In this document: positions 47,209 through 56,028 of the stretch, piece after piece
How positions within the stretch are numbered: position 1 is the first letter of the stretch
Layout of the letters: every line of letters starts with the position of its first letter
Notes under the pieces: generated by a model
The model's database searches: none
Told to the model about the DNA's origin: nothing
The model's input: only the letters and a program-made list of their open reading frames with translations
Source: Sphingobacterium sp. UBA7855
GTDB taxonomy: Bacteria; Bacteroidota; Bacteroidia; Sphingobacteriales; Sphingobacteriaceae
Length of the DNA: 64,000 bases
Assembly (NCBI GenBank): GCA_002500745.1
Contig: DLST01000011.1
Span: 332,806-396,805 of the forward strand
Reading direction: 5' to 3'
Program-made: the position numbers and the translations under genes

Positions 47209-48072
47209 ATGATAATCATTGCTGACGGGGGATCAACAAAAACAAACTGGTGTTTGTTAGACGATTCGAATAAAAAAATCTACTTCAATACAGAAGGATA
47301 TAATCCTTATTTTGTTGATAGTGAATACATTGTAAACTCCCTAAAAAAAGGACTACCGCAAGATTTGCCTTTTGAAAAAATCTCGGAAGTAAACTATTAT
47401 GGTGCCGGAGTCCACAACAAGGAAAAAGCACAAATCGTAGTTAATGCCTTGAAAGAAGTATTTACAACAGCCGAAGTTGAAGTAGGACATGATCTTCTTG
47501 CGGCAGCAAGAGCATTATTAGGAACTCAAGCCGGATTTGCTGCGATACTAGGAACAGGAACAAACTCCTGCCTTTATGATGGCAAAGAAATCACATTGAA
47601 CATCGACTCCGGCGCTTATATTTTAGGTGATGAGGGTTCTGGTAGTTATATCGGTAAAAAATTACTAGCAGATTATGTTCGTAATTTAATGCCCAAAGAT
47701 GTGAAGGAAGTATTCTATAATACGTATAAAATGACAAAAGACGAAATTATGGATGCGGTTTATACCAAGCCTATGCCTAATCGTTTCTGTGCTAGTTTTA
47801 GCAAATTTGTTTATGACAATAACGTCAATATCGAATATACGCGCAATATCGTCGATGAAGCTTTTGAAGCTTTTTTCAGAAACCTTGTCAGCAAATACCC
47901 GAATTATCAGAGCTATACCTTCAACTGTATAGGTTCAGTAGGCTATAATTTCAGAAATGTATTGGCTGAAAAAGCTGAACAATATGGAATGAAAGTAGGT
48001 AAAATCTTACGCTCTCCAATTGACGATTTGGTACAATTTCATATTGATAGAGCGACAGCAACTGCCAAATAA
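47209..48072 (+). CDS. BadF/BadG-type ATPase, probably N-acetylglucosamine kinase
   Basis: A 287-residue ASKHA-fold kinase. It has IIADGGSTKTNWCL (phosphate 1 loop), AILGTGTNSCLYDGKEI and YILGDEGSGSYIGKKLLADYVRN, which together are typical of the BcrAD/BadFG-type GlcNAc kinases. FNCIGSVGYNFRNVL is the C-terminal nucleotide segment. It phosphorylates the sugar imported by the permease upstream, though each gene has its own terminator. Substrate specificity is an inference from the pairing. Confidence 0.87.
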   Translation: MIIIADGGSTKTNWCLLDDSNKKIYFNTEGYNPYFVDSEYIVNSLKKGLPQDLPFEKISEVNYYGAGVHNKEKAQIVVNALKEVFTTAEVEVGHDLLAAARALLGTQAGFAAILGTGTNSCLYDGKEITLNIDSGAYILGDEGSGSYIGKKLLADYVRNLMPKDVKEVFYNTYKMTKDEIMDAVYTKPMPNRFCASFSKFVYDNNVNIEYTRNIVDEAFEAFFRNLVSKYPNYQSYTFNCIGSVGYNFRNVLAEKAEQYGMKVGKILRSPIDDLVQFHIDRATATAK

Positions 48073-48096
48073 AAGAACACAATCTTTAACATAGTG

Positions 48097-48130
48097 AAAA
48101 GGTATCCAATTTTTATTGGATACCTTTTTT
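48097..48130 (+). terminator. Terminator of the BadF-type kinase gene
   Basis: Perfect 13-bp stem AAAAGGTATCCAA / TTGGATACCTTTT with a 6-base loop and T run, 25 bp after the stop. Confidence 0.92.
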
Positions 48131-48386
48131 AGTATAGCATACTTCAGTTTCCAACTTCTTTAACGATCAAAATAGTTCATATCTGCTGAGTGCATTAATT
48201 TCCAATTAACTATTTAAACCTTTTTACAAGATATTTTAATGATTTAATAACGATAATTTCATAGGTACAAAATAAATGTATCTTTCTTTTGTAAAAGAAG
48301 ATAAGAGATTTATCGAATAAAATCAGTGTGGTTCAACTCAGGTTGAGTCATCATTCTAAACAGAGATAAATAAAAAATTATTGCAA
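48131..48386. other. Intergenic region upstream of the LpxH-like gene
   Basis: 256 bp without a gene. It holds a short dyad at 48333-48346 (TCAAC-TCAG-GTTGA), 41 bp before the start at 48387, whose role is unknown. No other structure seen. Confidence 0.4.
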
Positions 48387-49208
48387 ATGAAAAGAAGCCT
48401 TGATATACTTGTAATCTCAGATTTACACTTAGGTACCTACGGCAGTAGAGCAAAAGAACTTTTACTTTACTTGGAGTCAGTATCTCCCAAAATATTGATA
48501 TTGAACGGCGATATTGTAGACATTTGGCAATTTAAAAAAAGCTACTTTCCGCAAGAACATCTCAAAGTCATCAAAAAAATAATTGACATGAGCTCCTCAG
48601 GTACAGAAGTACATTACATCACGGGCAACCACGACGAAATGTTGCGCAAGTTTACAGACCTTAAATTAGGTAATATCAAGCTGAGCAATAAATTACTTCT
48701 CTCCCTCAATAACCAAAAAGTGTGGATCTTTCATGGGGATGTTTTTGACGCTTCCATTCATCATTCTAAATGGTTGGCAAAACTGGGTGGGTGGGGTTAT
48801 GATAAACTTATACAGCTCAATAACATTATTAATTACTGTCTTGACAAAATGGGTAAGGAGAAATTCTCCCTGTCAAAAAAAATTAAAAGCTCTGTTAAAA
48901 AGGCAGTAAAATATATATCGGATTTTGAACATACAGCAACCGAGTTAGCCATAGAAAAAAACTACGATTTTGTCATCTGTGGACACATACATCAACCTCA
49001 AATCAAAGAAGTCATTACCCGTAAAGGAACCTGTACGTATATGAATTCTGGTGATTGGATTGAAAACCTCAGTAGTTTAGAATATAAAAATGGTGAATGG
49101 AAACTGTTCTATTTTGAAGAAAACAAAGAACAAATACTTAAAAACAAAATCATCGATATTCCCCTATTCAGTTTGGAAGATCTTAAAAAAATTGTCATAT
49201 CCTCATAG
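48387..49208 (+). CDS. UDP-2,3-diacylglucosamine diphosphatase-like metallophosphoesterase
   Basis: A 273-residue calcineurin-type phosphoesterase. Metal motifs are ISDLHLGTYG, LNGDIVDIWQF, ITGNHDEML, IFHGDVFD and ICGHIHQPQ. This is the LpxH/LpxH2 pattern, with the extended helical cap WLAKLGGWGYDKLIQLNN. LpxH hydrolyses UDP-2,3-diacylglucosamine to lipid X in lipid A synthesis. Other UDP-lipid phosphatases in Bacteroidota have the same motifs, so the precise substrate is a family inference. ATG 48387 is chosen over TTG 48381. Confidence 0.82.
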   Translation: MKRSLDILVISDLHLGTYGSRAKELLLYLESVSPKILILNGDIVDIWQFKKSYFPQEHLKVIKKIIDMSSSGTEVHYITGNHDEMLRKFTDLKLGNIKLSNKLLLSLNNQKVWIFHGDVFDASIHHSKWLAKLGGWGYDKLIQLNNIINYCLDKMGKEKFSLSKKIKSSVKKAVKYISDFEHTATELAIEKNYDFVICGHIHQPQIKEVITRKGTCTYMNSGDWIENLSSLEYKNGEWKLFYFEENKEQILKNKIIDIPLFSLEDLKKIVISS

Positions 49209-49244
49209 ATACAAAGGAATTAAATCTGAAAAAGCTGCATCGTA

Positions 49245-49273
49245 GAAAAAAGCCGAGTTAGCTCGGCTCTTTT
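49245..49273. terminator. Bidirectional terminator between convergent genes
   Basis: Stem AGCCGAG / CTCGGCT with loop TTAG, flanked by A and T runs. It serves the LpxH-like gene on plus and the UPF0173 gene on minus. Confidence 0.85.
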
Positions 49274-49277
49274 GACT

Positions 49278-49961
49278 TTAAAGCTCAACTGTCGTACCGA
49301 TTTCAGGTAATGATAGTGATATATCCGCATTTTGGAATTTATCCAACGCTTGTTGCTTATCGATAGTGATTGGCGGAAACGAATCATAATGGATTCCGAT
49401 CACCCGGGCGCAGTTCACAAATTCAGCCGCTTTGACTGCATCATCCACGTCCATAGTGTAATGCCCTCCTATCGGTAAAAAGGCCCAATCGAGGTTCATT
49501 TCAGCCAATAATTTCATTTCCATGGTTAAAGCCGTGTCCCCTGCAAAATAAATTCGTTTGCCCTTCACATTGAAAACAAAACCTACTGGAAACCCTCCGT
49601 ATCGACCGTCAGGTGTACTATTCGTATGTGCAGCATAGACCATTTTTACCGAACCAAATGGCAGCTGAACAGTTCCACCTAAGTTAAATTCGATGACTTT
49701 ATCATCGGCAACTCCCTGTCTGCGGACCCAGTCTGCGGTTTCAACAATTGCTAAAACAGTAGCATTACTATTTTTTTGGATCGCAGCCATATCGGCTACG
49801 TGATCCTGGTGCCCGTGGCTTAAAAAGATATAATCTGGTTTAATCGAATCGACGTCGATTTCTTTTGCCAATGGATTATAGGTGATAAATGGATCCATAA
49901 GTACCTTTATCCCGTCAAAATCAAACTCCACGCAAGATTGTCCGTAATATGTCGCTTTCAT
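49278..49961 (-). CDS. UPF0173 metallo-beta-lactamase-fold hydrolase
   Basis: A 227-residue metal-dependent hydrolase. The metal motif is LSHGHQDHVADM, with IYFAGDTAL and a C-terminal IGIHYDSFPPI supplying the other ligands. UPF0173 proteins are widespread with uncertain substrate. It starts 10 bp after the stop of the YbaB gene on the same strand, so the two form a unit. ATG 49961 is chosen; the frame to 50060 overlaps ybaB and has no family match. Confidence 0.87.
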   Translation of the reverse strand: MKATYYGQSCVEFDFDGIKVLMDPFITYNPLAKEIDVDSIKPDYIFLSHGHQDHVADMAAIQKNSNATVLAIVETADWVRRQGVADDKVIEFNLGGTVQLPFGSVKMVYAAHTNSTPDGRYGGFPVGFVFNVKGKRIYFAGDTALTMEMKLLAEMNLDWAFLPIGGHYTMDVDDAVKAAEFVNCARVIGIHYDSFPPITIDKQQALDKFQNADISLSLPEIGTTVEL

Positions 49962-49971
49962 GATGGTCACC

Positions 49972-50277
49972 TTATTGATTAAATAATCCGCCCAGTCCTC
50001 CCAACATATCCTTGCTAGCTGCCTGCATTTCAGCCTGGCTGATATTCTCAGCTTGAACAATAGCCTTATTCAAAGCAACCACAAGTAATTCTTCCAATTC
50101 TTCCTTATCCGCGTTTGATAAAAATACAGGATCGATGATTACCTCTTTTATCTCTTTATTTGCTGTCGCCACCACACGGATTAATCCACCTTCCGCCTCA
50201 CCGGAAACAGAAATTGAATCCAGTCTTTTCTTAATTTCCTCTGCCTTTTGTTGGGCCTCAAATAATTTGTCAAACAT
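49972..50277 (-). CDS. YbaB/EbfC nucleoid-associated protein
   Basis: A 101-residue DNA-binding protein. LFEAQQKAEEIKKRLDSISVSGEAEGGLIRVVATANKEIKEVIIDP is the YbaB core, and the C-terminal helix pair ends in DMLGGLGGLFNQ. It dimerises and binds DNA. In many bacteria it sits beside dnaX/recR, but here it is coupled to a UPF0173 hydrolase instead. Confidence 0.92.
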   Translation of the reverse strand: MFDKLFEAQQKAEEIKKRLDSISVSGEAEGGLIRVVATANKEIKEVIIDPVFLSNADKEELEELLVVALNKAIVQAENISQAEMQAASKDMLGGLGGLFNQ

Positions 50278-50462
50278 ATTTTATAGCATTTATTTTATGC
50301 CAATTTACAAAAATATGTGCATACCTACTATCGCTAATTTACTTTCTAAAGTACTCACCTCTTTTTCTGAAATTGGCTGTCCTTATAGATAGAAAGAACC
50401 TTCAGTTCGCTTTCATTGCTCTTGGTGTCTACGAAGTCGTGAAGGTTTTGTATTTTTGTGGT

Positions 50463-51089
50463 ATGCAAAGCAATCAAGAAAAACTTGTCGCCCATATTTT
50501 GGACCAGCTGAACCTAAATTCAGCAGCTATTCCAGCGGAAACTTATAACAAATTACTTTCAGTGCAGCCTCAAATCGTGGATATCGATGATATGATCACC
50601 TATGTCAAAAGCATCGGCAATAAACTCGATGCTAGTGATAAAACCGATGAATTCATTGAAAAAATTGAAGATGAAACGAATATCCTCATCCATAAACTTA
50701 AGTTTATCTCGGCTACTGATAGGCCTAAAGTCTTGGTGGTAGATCAGATTGAACCTCTTGAAATTAACCATTCAGCTTATCTACATGAAGCCATAAAGAT
50801 TGCAGGTGGTGTTCCAGTGACGACTGAAAGTGAAGCCGACAAAATCATTGTCATTGGCCATGGCGAACAAATGTTTACCCAGCTACCTAAATTGTTGAAT
50901 ACGCCATCGATAACTTCATCCAAAGCTATCGAGCTAGATCAGGTTTTTATGATGACCGATAAACAGTTTGCACAGATTCCAGGATACAATTATCTAAAGG
51001 AACTCGAATCATTAGCTGAAATTCTTCAGCCCAAATATTTTGTATACGGTCACGAAGGAAATGATTGGTTACAATTTCAACTAAACTGA
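50463..51089 (+). CDS. Cytosolic protein with BtuF/FepB-like helical-backbone metal-receptor fold
   Basis: A 208-residue protein with no signal peptide. Its motif order follows cobalamin and siderophore periplasmic receptors. VQPQIVDIDDMITYVKSIG (residues 34-52) matches the end of the N lobe. A long helix is followed by RPKVLVVDQIEPLEINHS (87-104), IAGGVPVTTESEADKIIVIG (113-132) and a C-terminal IPGYNYLKELESLAEILQP (172-190). The first strand of the N lobe is missing or degenerate. No ABC transporter genes are nearby. A cytosolic ligand-binding or scavenging role is possible, but function is unknown. ATG 50463 is chosen; an upstream frame to 50373 has no fit. Confidence 0.55.
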   Translation: MQSNQEKLVAHILDQLNLNSAAIPAETYNKLLSVQPQIVDIDDMITYVKSIGNKLDASDKTDEFIEKIEDETNILIHKLKFISATDRPKVLVVDQIEPLEINHSAYLHEAIKIAGGVPVTTESEADKIIVIGHGEQMFTQLPKLLNTPSITSSKAIELDQVFMMTDKQFAQIPGYNYLKELESLAEILQPKYFVYGHEGNDWLQFQLN

Positions 51090-51111
51090 TAAATCTGAAG
51101 TATCGGCACAA

Positions 51112-51144
51112 AAAAACAGCTCCGATATTGTGAGAGCTGTTTTT
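51112..51144. terminator. Bidirectional terminator
   Basis: Stem AAAAACAGCTC / GAGCTGTTTTT with an 11-base loop, between the stops of two convergent genes. Confidence 0.85.
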
Positions 51145-51183
51145 CTATTGTTTTAATATTATAGTTATATCTTCTGCAATATT

Positions 51184-52161
51184 TTAGCTAAATCTTCTAC
51201 GCAGGACATTGTATAATTTTTCAACGGTATTCGGTTTATCCGCCCACCTATTTTTAATCGCATAATTTGTTTGTAAAAACGCATCCGCTTCCGCATAGCT
51301 TGTAAATCTATTTAATAATTCTATTGCCTCGCTATATGCCAAGCTGTAGCCATTAAACAAATCTTTAATAAACAAAAGTTTATCATTTAAGCTTATACCT
51401 GTTTTAATATCTGTGAGTTTATCATTACTTCCAGATTGATTTACCTGATAGACTCGATTTTGCACTCCTGCTTGTTTCTGCTGAGAAATGATTTCATTTA
51501 AAGTTAATGGTCTAGCAGGAACTTCCTCAACTACAGTGTTGATTTCTTCCTGAATAAGAACTTCCTTGGGCTGTTCAATAATAACTTCTTTGGGTTCTTC
51601 AACCACTTCTTTAACAAAGACATTCACTTCTTCCATCGGTGAGGTTGCCTCCTTTTCGACCTGATAAGGTGGCTCAACTACCTGAGACCCTGTTATACTA
51701 GAATCTACAGATTCATCAGCAACAGGGATAGATTCCTCCGATTTCAATGGTCCGCTTTCGTAAGTTACCGATCTCTCGCGCTCTTCCACCAAATTCTCGT
51801 CTTTTAAGGATTTAAAATCTTGAACCTGCTCCGTTTCCTGAACTACCTTTGCGGGCTGCTCAGCGACAAATTGCTGCGCCGCTGCTCTAATGGTAGAAGG
51901 CGGCGTAAAATAATCGTTGAATGCAATCTTCTTACTTTCCAATGCGGCTGAATTTAACGTATGCTTCGATGGATCTTCACAAAGCACAGTTGTTGTCTTG
52001 AGTAGCGTTATATAGGCTGCCGCAGCTTGTGCCTTAGCCTCCAATAGGACTAATTCATTAATTTCCGACAAGCCGTCTCGTTCTGACAAGGTCAGATACT
52101 GTCCATTTAAATCCTGTAATAAATCACCTATCTTATTAAAAATTTCCTCTTGAGTACCCAT
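51184..52161 (-). CDS. Lineage-specific protein with disordered centre and conserved C-terminal helical domain
   Basis: A 325-residue protein of unknown function. The N-terminal 90 residues are helical (EIFNKIGDLLQDLNGQYLTL). Residues 100-230 are a Pro/Glu/Val-rich low-complexity linker with several VEEP- and QPKEV-type repeats. The last 85 residues (GISLNDKLLFIKDLFNGYSL ... ADKPNTVEKLYNVLRRRF) form a helical domain that I recognise only as a common Bacteroidota family without a role. No signal peptide is seen. ATG 52161 is chosen. It is divergent from tdk. Confidence 0.7.
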   Translation of the reverse strand: MGTQEEIFNKIGDLLQDLNGQYLTLSERDGLSEINELVLLEAKAQAAAAYITLLKTTTVLCEDPSKHTLNSAALESKKIAFNDYFTPPSTIRAAAQQFVAEQPAKVVQETEQVQDFKSLKDENLVEERERSVTYESGPLKSEESIPVADESVDSSITGSQVVEPPYQVEKEATSPMEEVNVFVKEVVEEPKEVIIEQPKEVLIQEEINTVVEEVPARPLTLNEIISQQKQAGVQNRVYQVNQSGSNDKLTDIKTGISLNDKLLFIKDLFNGYSLAYSEAIELLNRFTSYAEADAFLQTNYAIKNRWADKPNTVEKLYNVLRRRFS

Positions 52162-52395
52162 AATTATATTTGAAATCACCAATTAATCGTTTATCATACC
52201 TACACCCTCAACTAACCTAAAAGTGGAAAACTCAAACCTTTGATTTATAAATATTTGGATTTACATTCACTTTTTTGCTACCCAAATTTAATATTTAATT
52301 CTGATATTAGTAGCGTCAAAAACAGAATATAGTAGTAGGTTATTATACGAATATCACCTTATTTGTAGACCGTACGACAAAATTAAATTAATCAA

Positions 52396-52977
52396 ATGCT
52401 TTTTTCCGAACATAATTTGGCTTTGCGCCCCGCTCAATATGGTAGCATTGAAATTATCTGTGGTTCCATGTTTTCAGGCAAAACAGAAGAATTGATTCGC
52501 AGACTAAAACGAGCGCAGTATGCACGTCTGAATGTTGAAATATTTAAACCATCCGTTGACAAGCGATACGACGAGAAATTAGTCGTTTCACACGATAGTA
52601 ACAGCATACCATCAACCCCTGTCGATCATTCTTCCGCTATCCTACTTTTAAGTTCATCCACTAAAGTGGTCGGAATCGATGAGGCGCAATTCTTTGATGA
52701 CGGTTTGACAGAGGTATGTGTCAAATTGGCAAACAGTGGTGTTAGAGTAATTGTGGCAGGACTGGATATGGATTATCAAGGAAAGCCATTTGGGCCAATA
52801 CCACATCTTATGGCGGTAGCTGAACATGTGACAAAGGTGCACGCGGTGTGCATGCAATGCGGGGCTCCGGCAAATTATTCTTATCGCTTGACCAGTGAAA
52901 CGGCAACGGTGCTTTTAGGTGAAAAAGAAGCCTACGAACCTCGGTGCAGACATTGTTATTTTAATTTGAGTAATTGA
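52396..52977 (+). CDS. tdk: Thymidine kinase
   Basis: A 193-residue salvage kinase that phosphorylates thymidine. The Walker [23 protein letters not shown] and the zinc-binding CMQCGAPA ... CRHCYF pairs are complete. The lasso loop lies between the zinc pairs. The length is normal for the type II enzyme. A GC-rich hairpin lies about 150 bp downstream. Confidence 0.95.
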   Translation: MLFSEHNLALRPAQYGSIEIICGSMFSGKTEELIRRLKRAQYARLNVEIFKPSVDKRYDEKLVVSHDSNSIPSTPVDHSSAILLLSSSTKVVGIDEAQFFDDGLTEVCVKLANSGVRVIVAGLDMDYQGKPFGPIPHLMAVAEHVTKVHAVCMQCGAPANYSYRLTSETATVLLGEKEAYEPRCRHCYFNLSN

Positions 52978-53124
52978 TTCAAATAAGCATTCAATAAATA
53001 TCTGCCAAAAAATATACAAATAAAGTTTGGCATAAAATTTGAAATATTCTCTACAAATAGAAGATTAACGCTTTAATGAGCGACAAAATACTTTTCATAA
53101 TTTAGGTTTATAATTGGTTAGTTA

Positions 53125-53159
53125 GCAGCTCCTTGCCCATCAAGGAGCTGCACTTTTTT
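53125..53159 (+). terminator. Terminator downstream of tdk
   Basis: Perfect 11-bp stem GCAGCTCCTTG / CAAGGAGCTGC with loop CCCAT, followed by ACTTTTTT on the plus strand only. The 150-bp distance from tdk leaves room for a small transcript, which I could not identify. Confidence 0.85.
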
Positions 53160-53176
53160 ATGTCCTTATGTAATAG

Positions 53177-55900
53177 TTAGGGCTGAACGCTATAGTTTAT
53201 CACCTTCCGTCCAATATTCCCAGTTTGGTCCATCCCTTCAACAATCACTTTATAATTTCCATTTCCGTCTGCATTATAAAATTGAATTGCAGCTTCCCCT
53301 GTTTCTGATATGGAGACTTTCGGATTCCAGTAAATAGTAGTTCTCAAATCATTTACAGCCTTTCTCTCTGGAGTATCATATTTAGGAACGTAGAATTTTC
53401 TTTCTTTGATGTAGCCCAAAGGATACATATCGATAACATTTGATTTCGGTAACATACTTTCAATCTCACTCAATGACATCCGTGGTTTCTTAGCTTCTAC
53501 TTTCTTTGTATAGATGGAAACAACACCATTATTCTGATACATTCTGGAGACTGTGCCCAACTCATCGCGCAAGAAAATTTCGATACCTTCGATATCTGCA
53601 ACATTGATACTATTCAAGCCCGGTTCATCAATAGCCATACCATTGAGAAAGAATTGGACAGGTGTACGCCCACCTGCATTGTAATCGCGGGAAACATAAT
53701 ATTTCAATGTCTGCGGATCATAAGTAATGCCCGTCAACACCGTTTGGAGGCACATCGTCAACACATTACACCCTGTCAAACGATCGGGTTCAATACGATG
53801 CTCGGGCATCGATAATCCCGAAATAGAAGGAAAATCTTTATTTGTGATTACTTTTTTTACTACGGCTGTTACTTCGACTTCATCCAACAAGATGGATTTT
53901 CGGTATTCTTTTCGGCTATTGGCCAAATAAGGCGCAAAAGCCTGATCTATATTGGGTATAAAATAGCTCTTATATCCGTTGTTCTTATCAATCTCAGGAT
54001 AAAAGCTCTGATCCATATTAATAACTAAACTTCTGTAATTGTCATTGGACCGGGCATTTACCGTTACTTTGGATGAATCTGGAAAGACCAGATCTTTAAA
54101 TGTGAATCGTCCATTTTGATCCGTATACACATCCTTTTTAATGTTACGGGAAGGTACCGATAAAAGTAAGCCTCCATTTGGAAAAGGGCGCCCTGTGTTC
54201 ATCCGAAGGGTACCTGACAATTCTATACCTTGCTCAGGGAGAAAACTAATCTGCGGTAACTTCTCTGAAATAAGTGTTGGATAATCAAATCGACGATAAC
54301 CCTGTGTCATTAATAACGCATCAAGCGCTTTGTCACGATTGGCATTTTTTTCATCGAAATAGGAATTTGGATTCTCCACATTTCCTTTCAGGTCAGAAGT
54401 TAGTAAAAAGTTACTCACGATAGAAAGGTCCGCCTGATCGTTATAGGGAACTTTAGATTCATCGATTACAGATACGGAGTAACTTCCTGGAAATTTCTGT
54501 CCGTTGTTGTCCACCGCAAGTTTAAGGTTCACTAATTCTTTGGCCTTATAACTCTGCTTATCACTTGTAACTTGGATATTTAAAAGTTTTTCGCTTTGAA
54601 CAAATGCCAGACGCTCGCTGATAGGCTTTCCCTCCGGACTCAATAAAGTTACTTGTACAATACCGTTTGGTAAACGTTCTTTCGGAATATTAACCAACGC
54701 CGAGGAAGATTTTAGATTCACTTGAGCCCCAAAACAAAGGTGCCCATTGGACTGAACCAAAACATAATAAGATTGACTTTGGTTTTTTGAGAAATTTTCT
54801 TCACTGGTCACCACGGCGAACTCCGCATTCGTGGCATCCTGCTTCACAAAAACGACGTTTGCTTTGTCCGTCGCAACAGCCGGCAATTTATATGTGCGTT
54901 CTTGCCCGTTGTCAAACTTTATCACAGCTTGATACTTTTCTCCAGCAAGGGGTAACAGCGAAAAATAACCCATTCCAGTTCCAAAGTCCTCAATCTCTGC
55001 AACGGACTTGCCCTTTGAATCCAGAATATTGCCTTTAACCTTTAGCCCTTTTCCATCAGATCCAACGGATTTAAATGCGACCTTTTTAGCTAGGCCTGCG
55101 ATCAGATCACCTCCTTCAGGAAAGAACTGTACGTCGGCATCCCATAAGGCATTTTTGAGTAAGAAAGAACTAGACAGCGGCTTTTCATTTTTGTTTTCCT
55201 GAATACTAATTTTCAGTTGTCCCTTTTCTAAATTCGACTTTTCCTTCGCCGACAGATTTATAGTTACTTTCCCCAATCCGTCAGTCTCACCTTTACCCTT
55301 ATCATACGTTTCCCACCCGGATACAAACTCCCAATTAATTTTTGAATTGATCATCGGTTTTCCCGTTCGATCGCGAAACTGTATAACAGCCTGCGTCTTA
55401 TTGCCACCAATATTATTTTGAAATTCAATATTCGTAATCAATTTCTTATTGATTACGTCGCCAATGGGAATTACTTTATTAAAGAAGTAAGCATTATCGA
55501 AATTAGCCATCCATTTCGTATACCCTCTAAACCGATAATTGTCCTGAACCATAAATTGAGGATCAAGCACAATCTGCCCATTTCCTACCCCTTTATCCAA
55601 TGGAATCCGAAGAGTCTGGATAAGGGAATCCCGGCTATTCAGCACCTCAACGTATGCTATTTTACTTGGCTCATATTCGGGCAAATTGCGGGATAAATAG
55701 GTAGAAAACCAAAGGGTGTCCCCTACAGCATAATATGGCTTATCGAAATGTAAATGTACCTTTTCAACCGGGTACACTTGAAAATATTTCTGAACTCGTT
55801 CTACGATCGTATTAATAGGCAGTGTAGGTGCGGTTTGCGCATACGTTGTCCCTATTCTTAATAGTCCTATCGATAAAGTCAATAGTTTTATGTGCTTCAT
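53177..55900 (-). CDS. MG2-domain protein with TonB-plug-like domain, no barrel
   Basis: A 907-residue exported protein with a signal peptide to about residue 22 (GTTYAQ). The N-terminal half has macroglobulin-type beta domains: EKVHLHFDKPYYAVGDTLWFSTYLS, then repeated VDNNGQKFPGSYSVSV-like domains. Around residues 690-840 it has a TonB-receptor plug-like segment, with GRTPVQFFLNGMAIDEPG and INVADIEGIEIFLRD. The end YYTDADGNG-like and IVEGMDQTGNIGR resembles the closing strand of alpha-2-macroglobulin-like domains. No 22-strand barrel follows, so it is not a transporter. It may be a surface scaffold or a substrate partner of the OM machinery. Function is unknown. ATG 55900 is chosen. Confidence 0.72.
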   Translation of the reverse strand: MKHIKLLTLSIGLLRIGTTYAQTAPTLPINTIVERVQKYFQVYPVEKVHLHFDKPYYAVGDTLWFSTYLSRNLPEYEPSKIAYVEVLNSRDSLIQTLRIPLDKGVGNGQIVLDPQFMVQDNYRFRGYTKWMANFDNAYFFNKVIPIGDVINKKLITNIEFQNNIGGNKTQAVIQFRDRTGKPMINSKINWEFVSGWETYDKGKGETDGLGKVTINLSAKEKSNLEKGQLKISIQENKNEKPLSSSFLLKNALWDADVQFFPEGGDLIAGLAKKVAFKSVGSDGKGLKVKGNILDSKGKSVAEIEDFGTGMGYFSLLPLAGEKYQAVIKFDNGQERTYKLPAVATDKANVVFVKQDATNAEFAVVTSEENFSKNQSQSYYVLVQSNGHLCFGAQVNLKSSSALVNIPKERLPNGIVQVTLLSPEGKPISERLAFVQSEKLLNIQVTSDKQSYKAKELVNLKLAVDNNGQKFPGSYSVSVIDESKVPYNDQADLSIVSNFLLTSDLKGNVENPNSYFDEKNANRDKALDALLMTQGYRRFDYPTLISEKLPQISFLPEQGIELSGTLRMNTGRPFPNGGLLLSVPSRNIKKDVYTDQNGRFTFKDLVFPDSSKVTVNARSNDNYRSLVINMDQSFYPEIDKNNGYKSYFIPNIDQAFAPYLANSRKEYRKSILLDEVEVTAVVKKVITNKDFPSISGLSMPEHRIEPDRLTGCNVLTMCLQTVLTGITYDPQTLKYYVSRDYNAGGRTPVQFFLNGMAIDEPGLNSINVADIEGIEIFLRDELGTVSRMYQNNGVVSIYTKKVEAKKPRMSLSEIESMLPKSNVIDMYPLGYIKERKFYVPKYDTPERKAVNDLRTTIYWNPKVSISETGEAAIQFYNADGNGNYKVIVEGMDQTGNIGRKVINYSVQP

Positions 55901-56028
55901 GGAAAGTCTTAGAATAAAAAATGAATAGCTAAATATATTCAATTTTGAGCAAAGACCAACCGCATTGGGCTATTTTTAACATTTATTATCCCTATTCATC
56001 GGGTCAATCTCTACGCCCTAAAGATTAT

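Noticed and set aside
49962..50060. 33-codon N-terminal extension of the UPF0173 gene
   Set aside because: It overlaps ybaB out of frame, and the UPF0173 family starts at MKATYYGQ.
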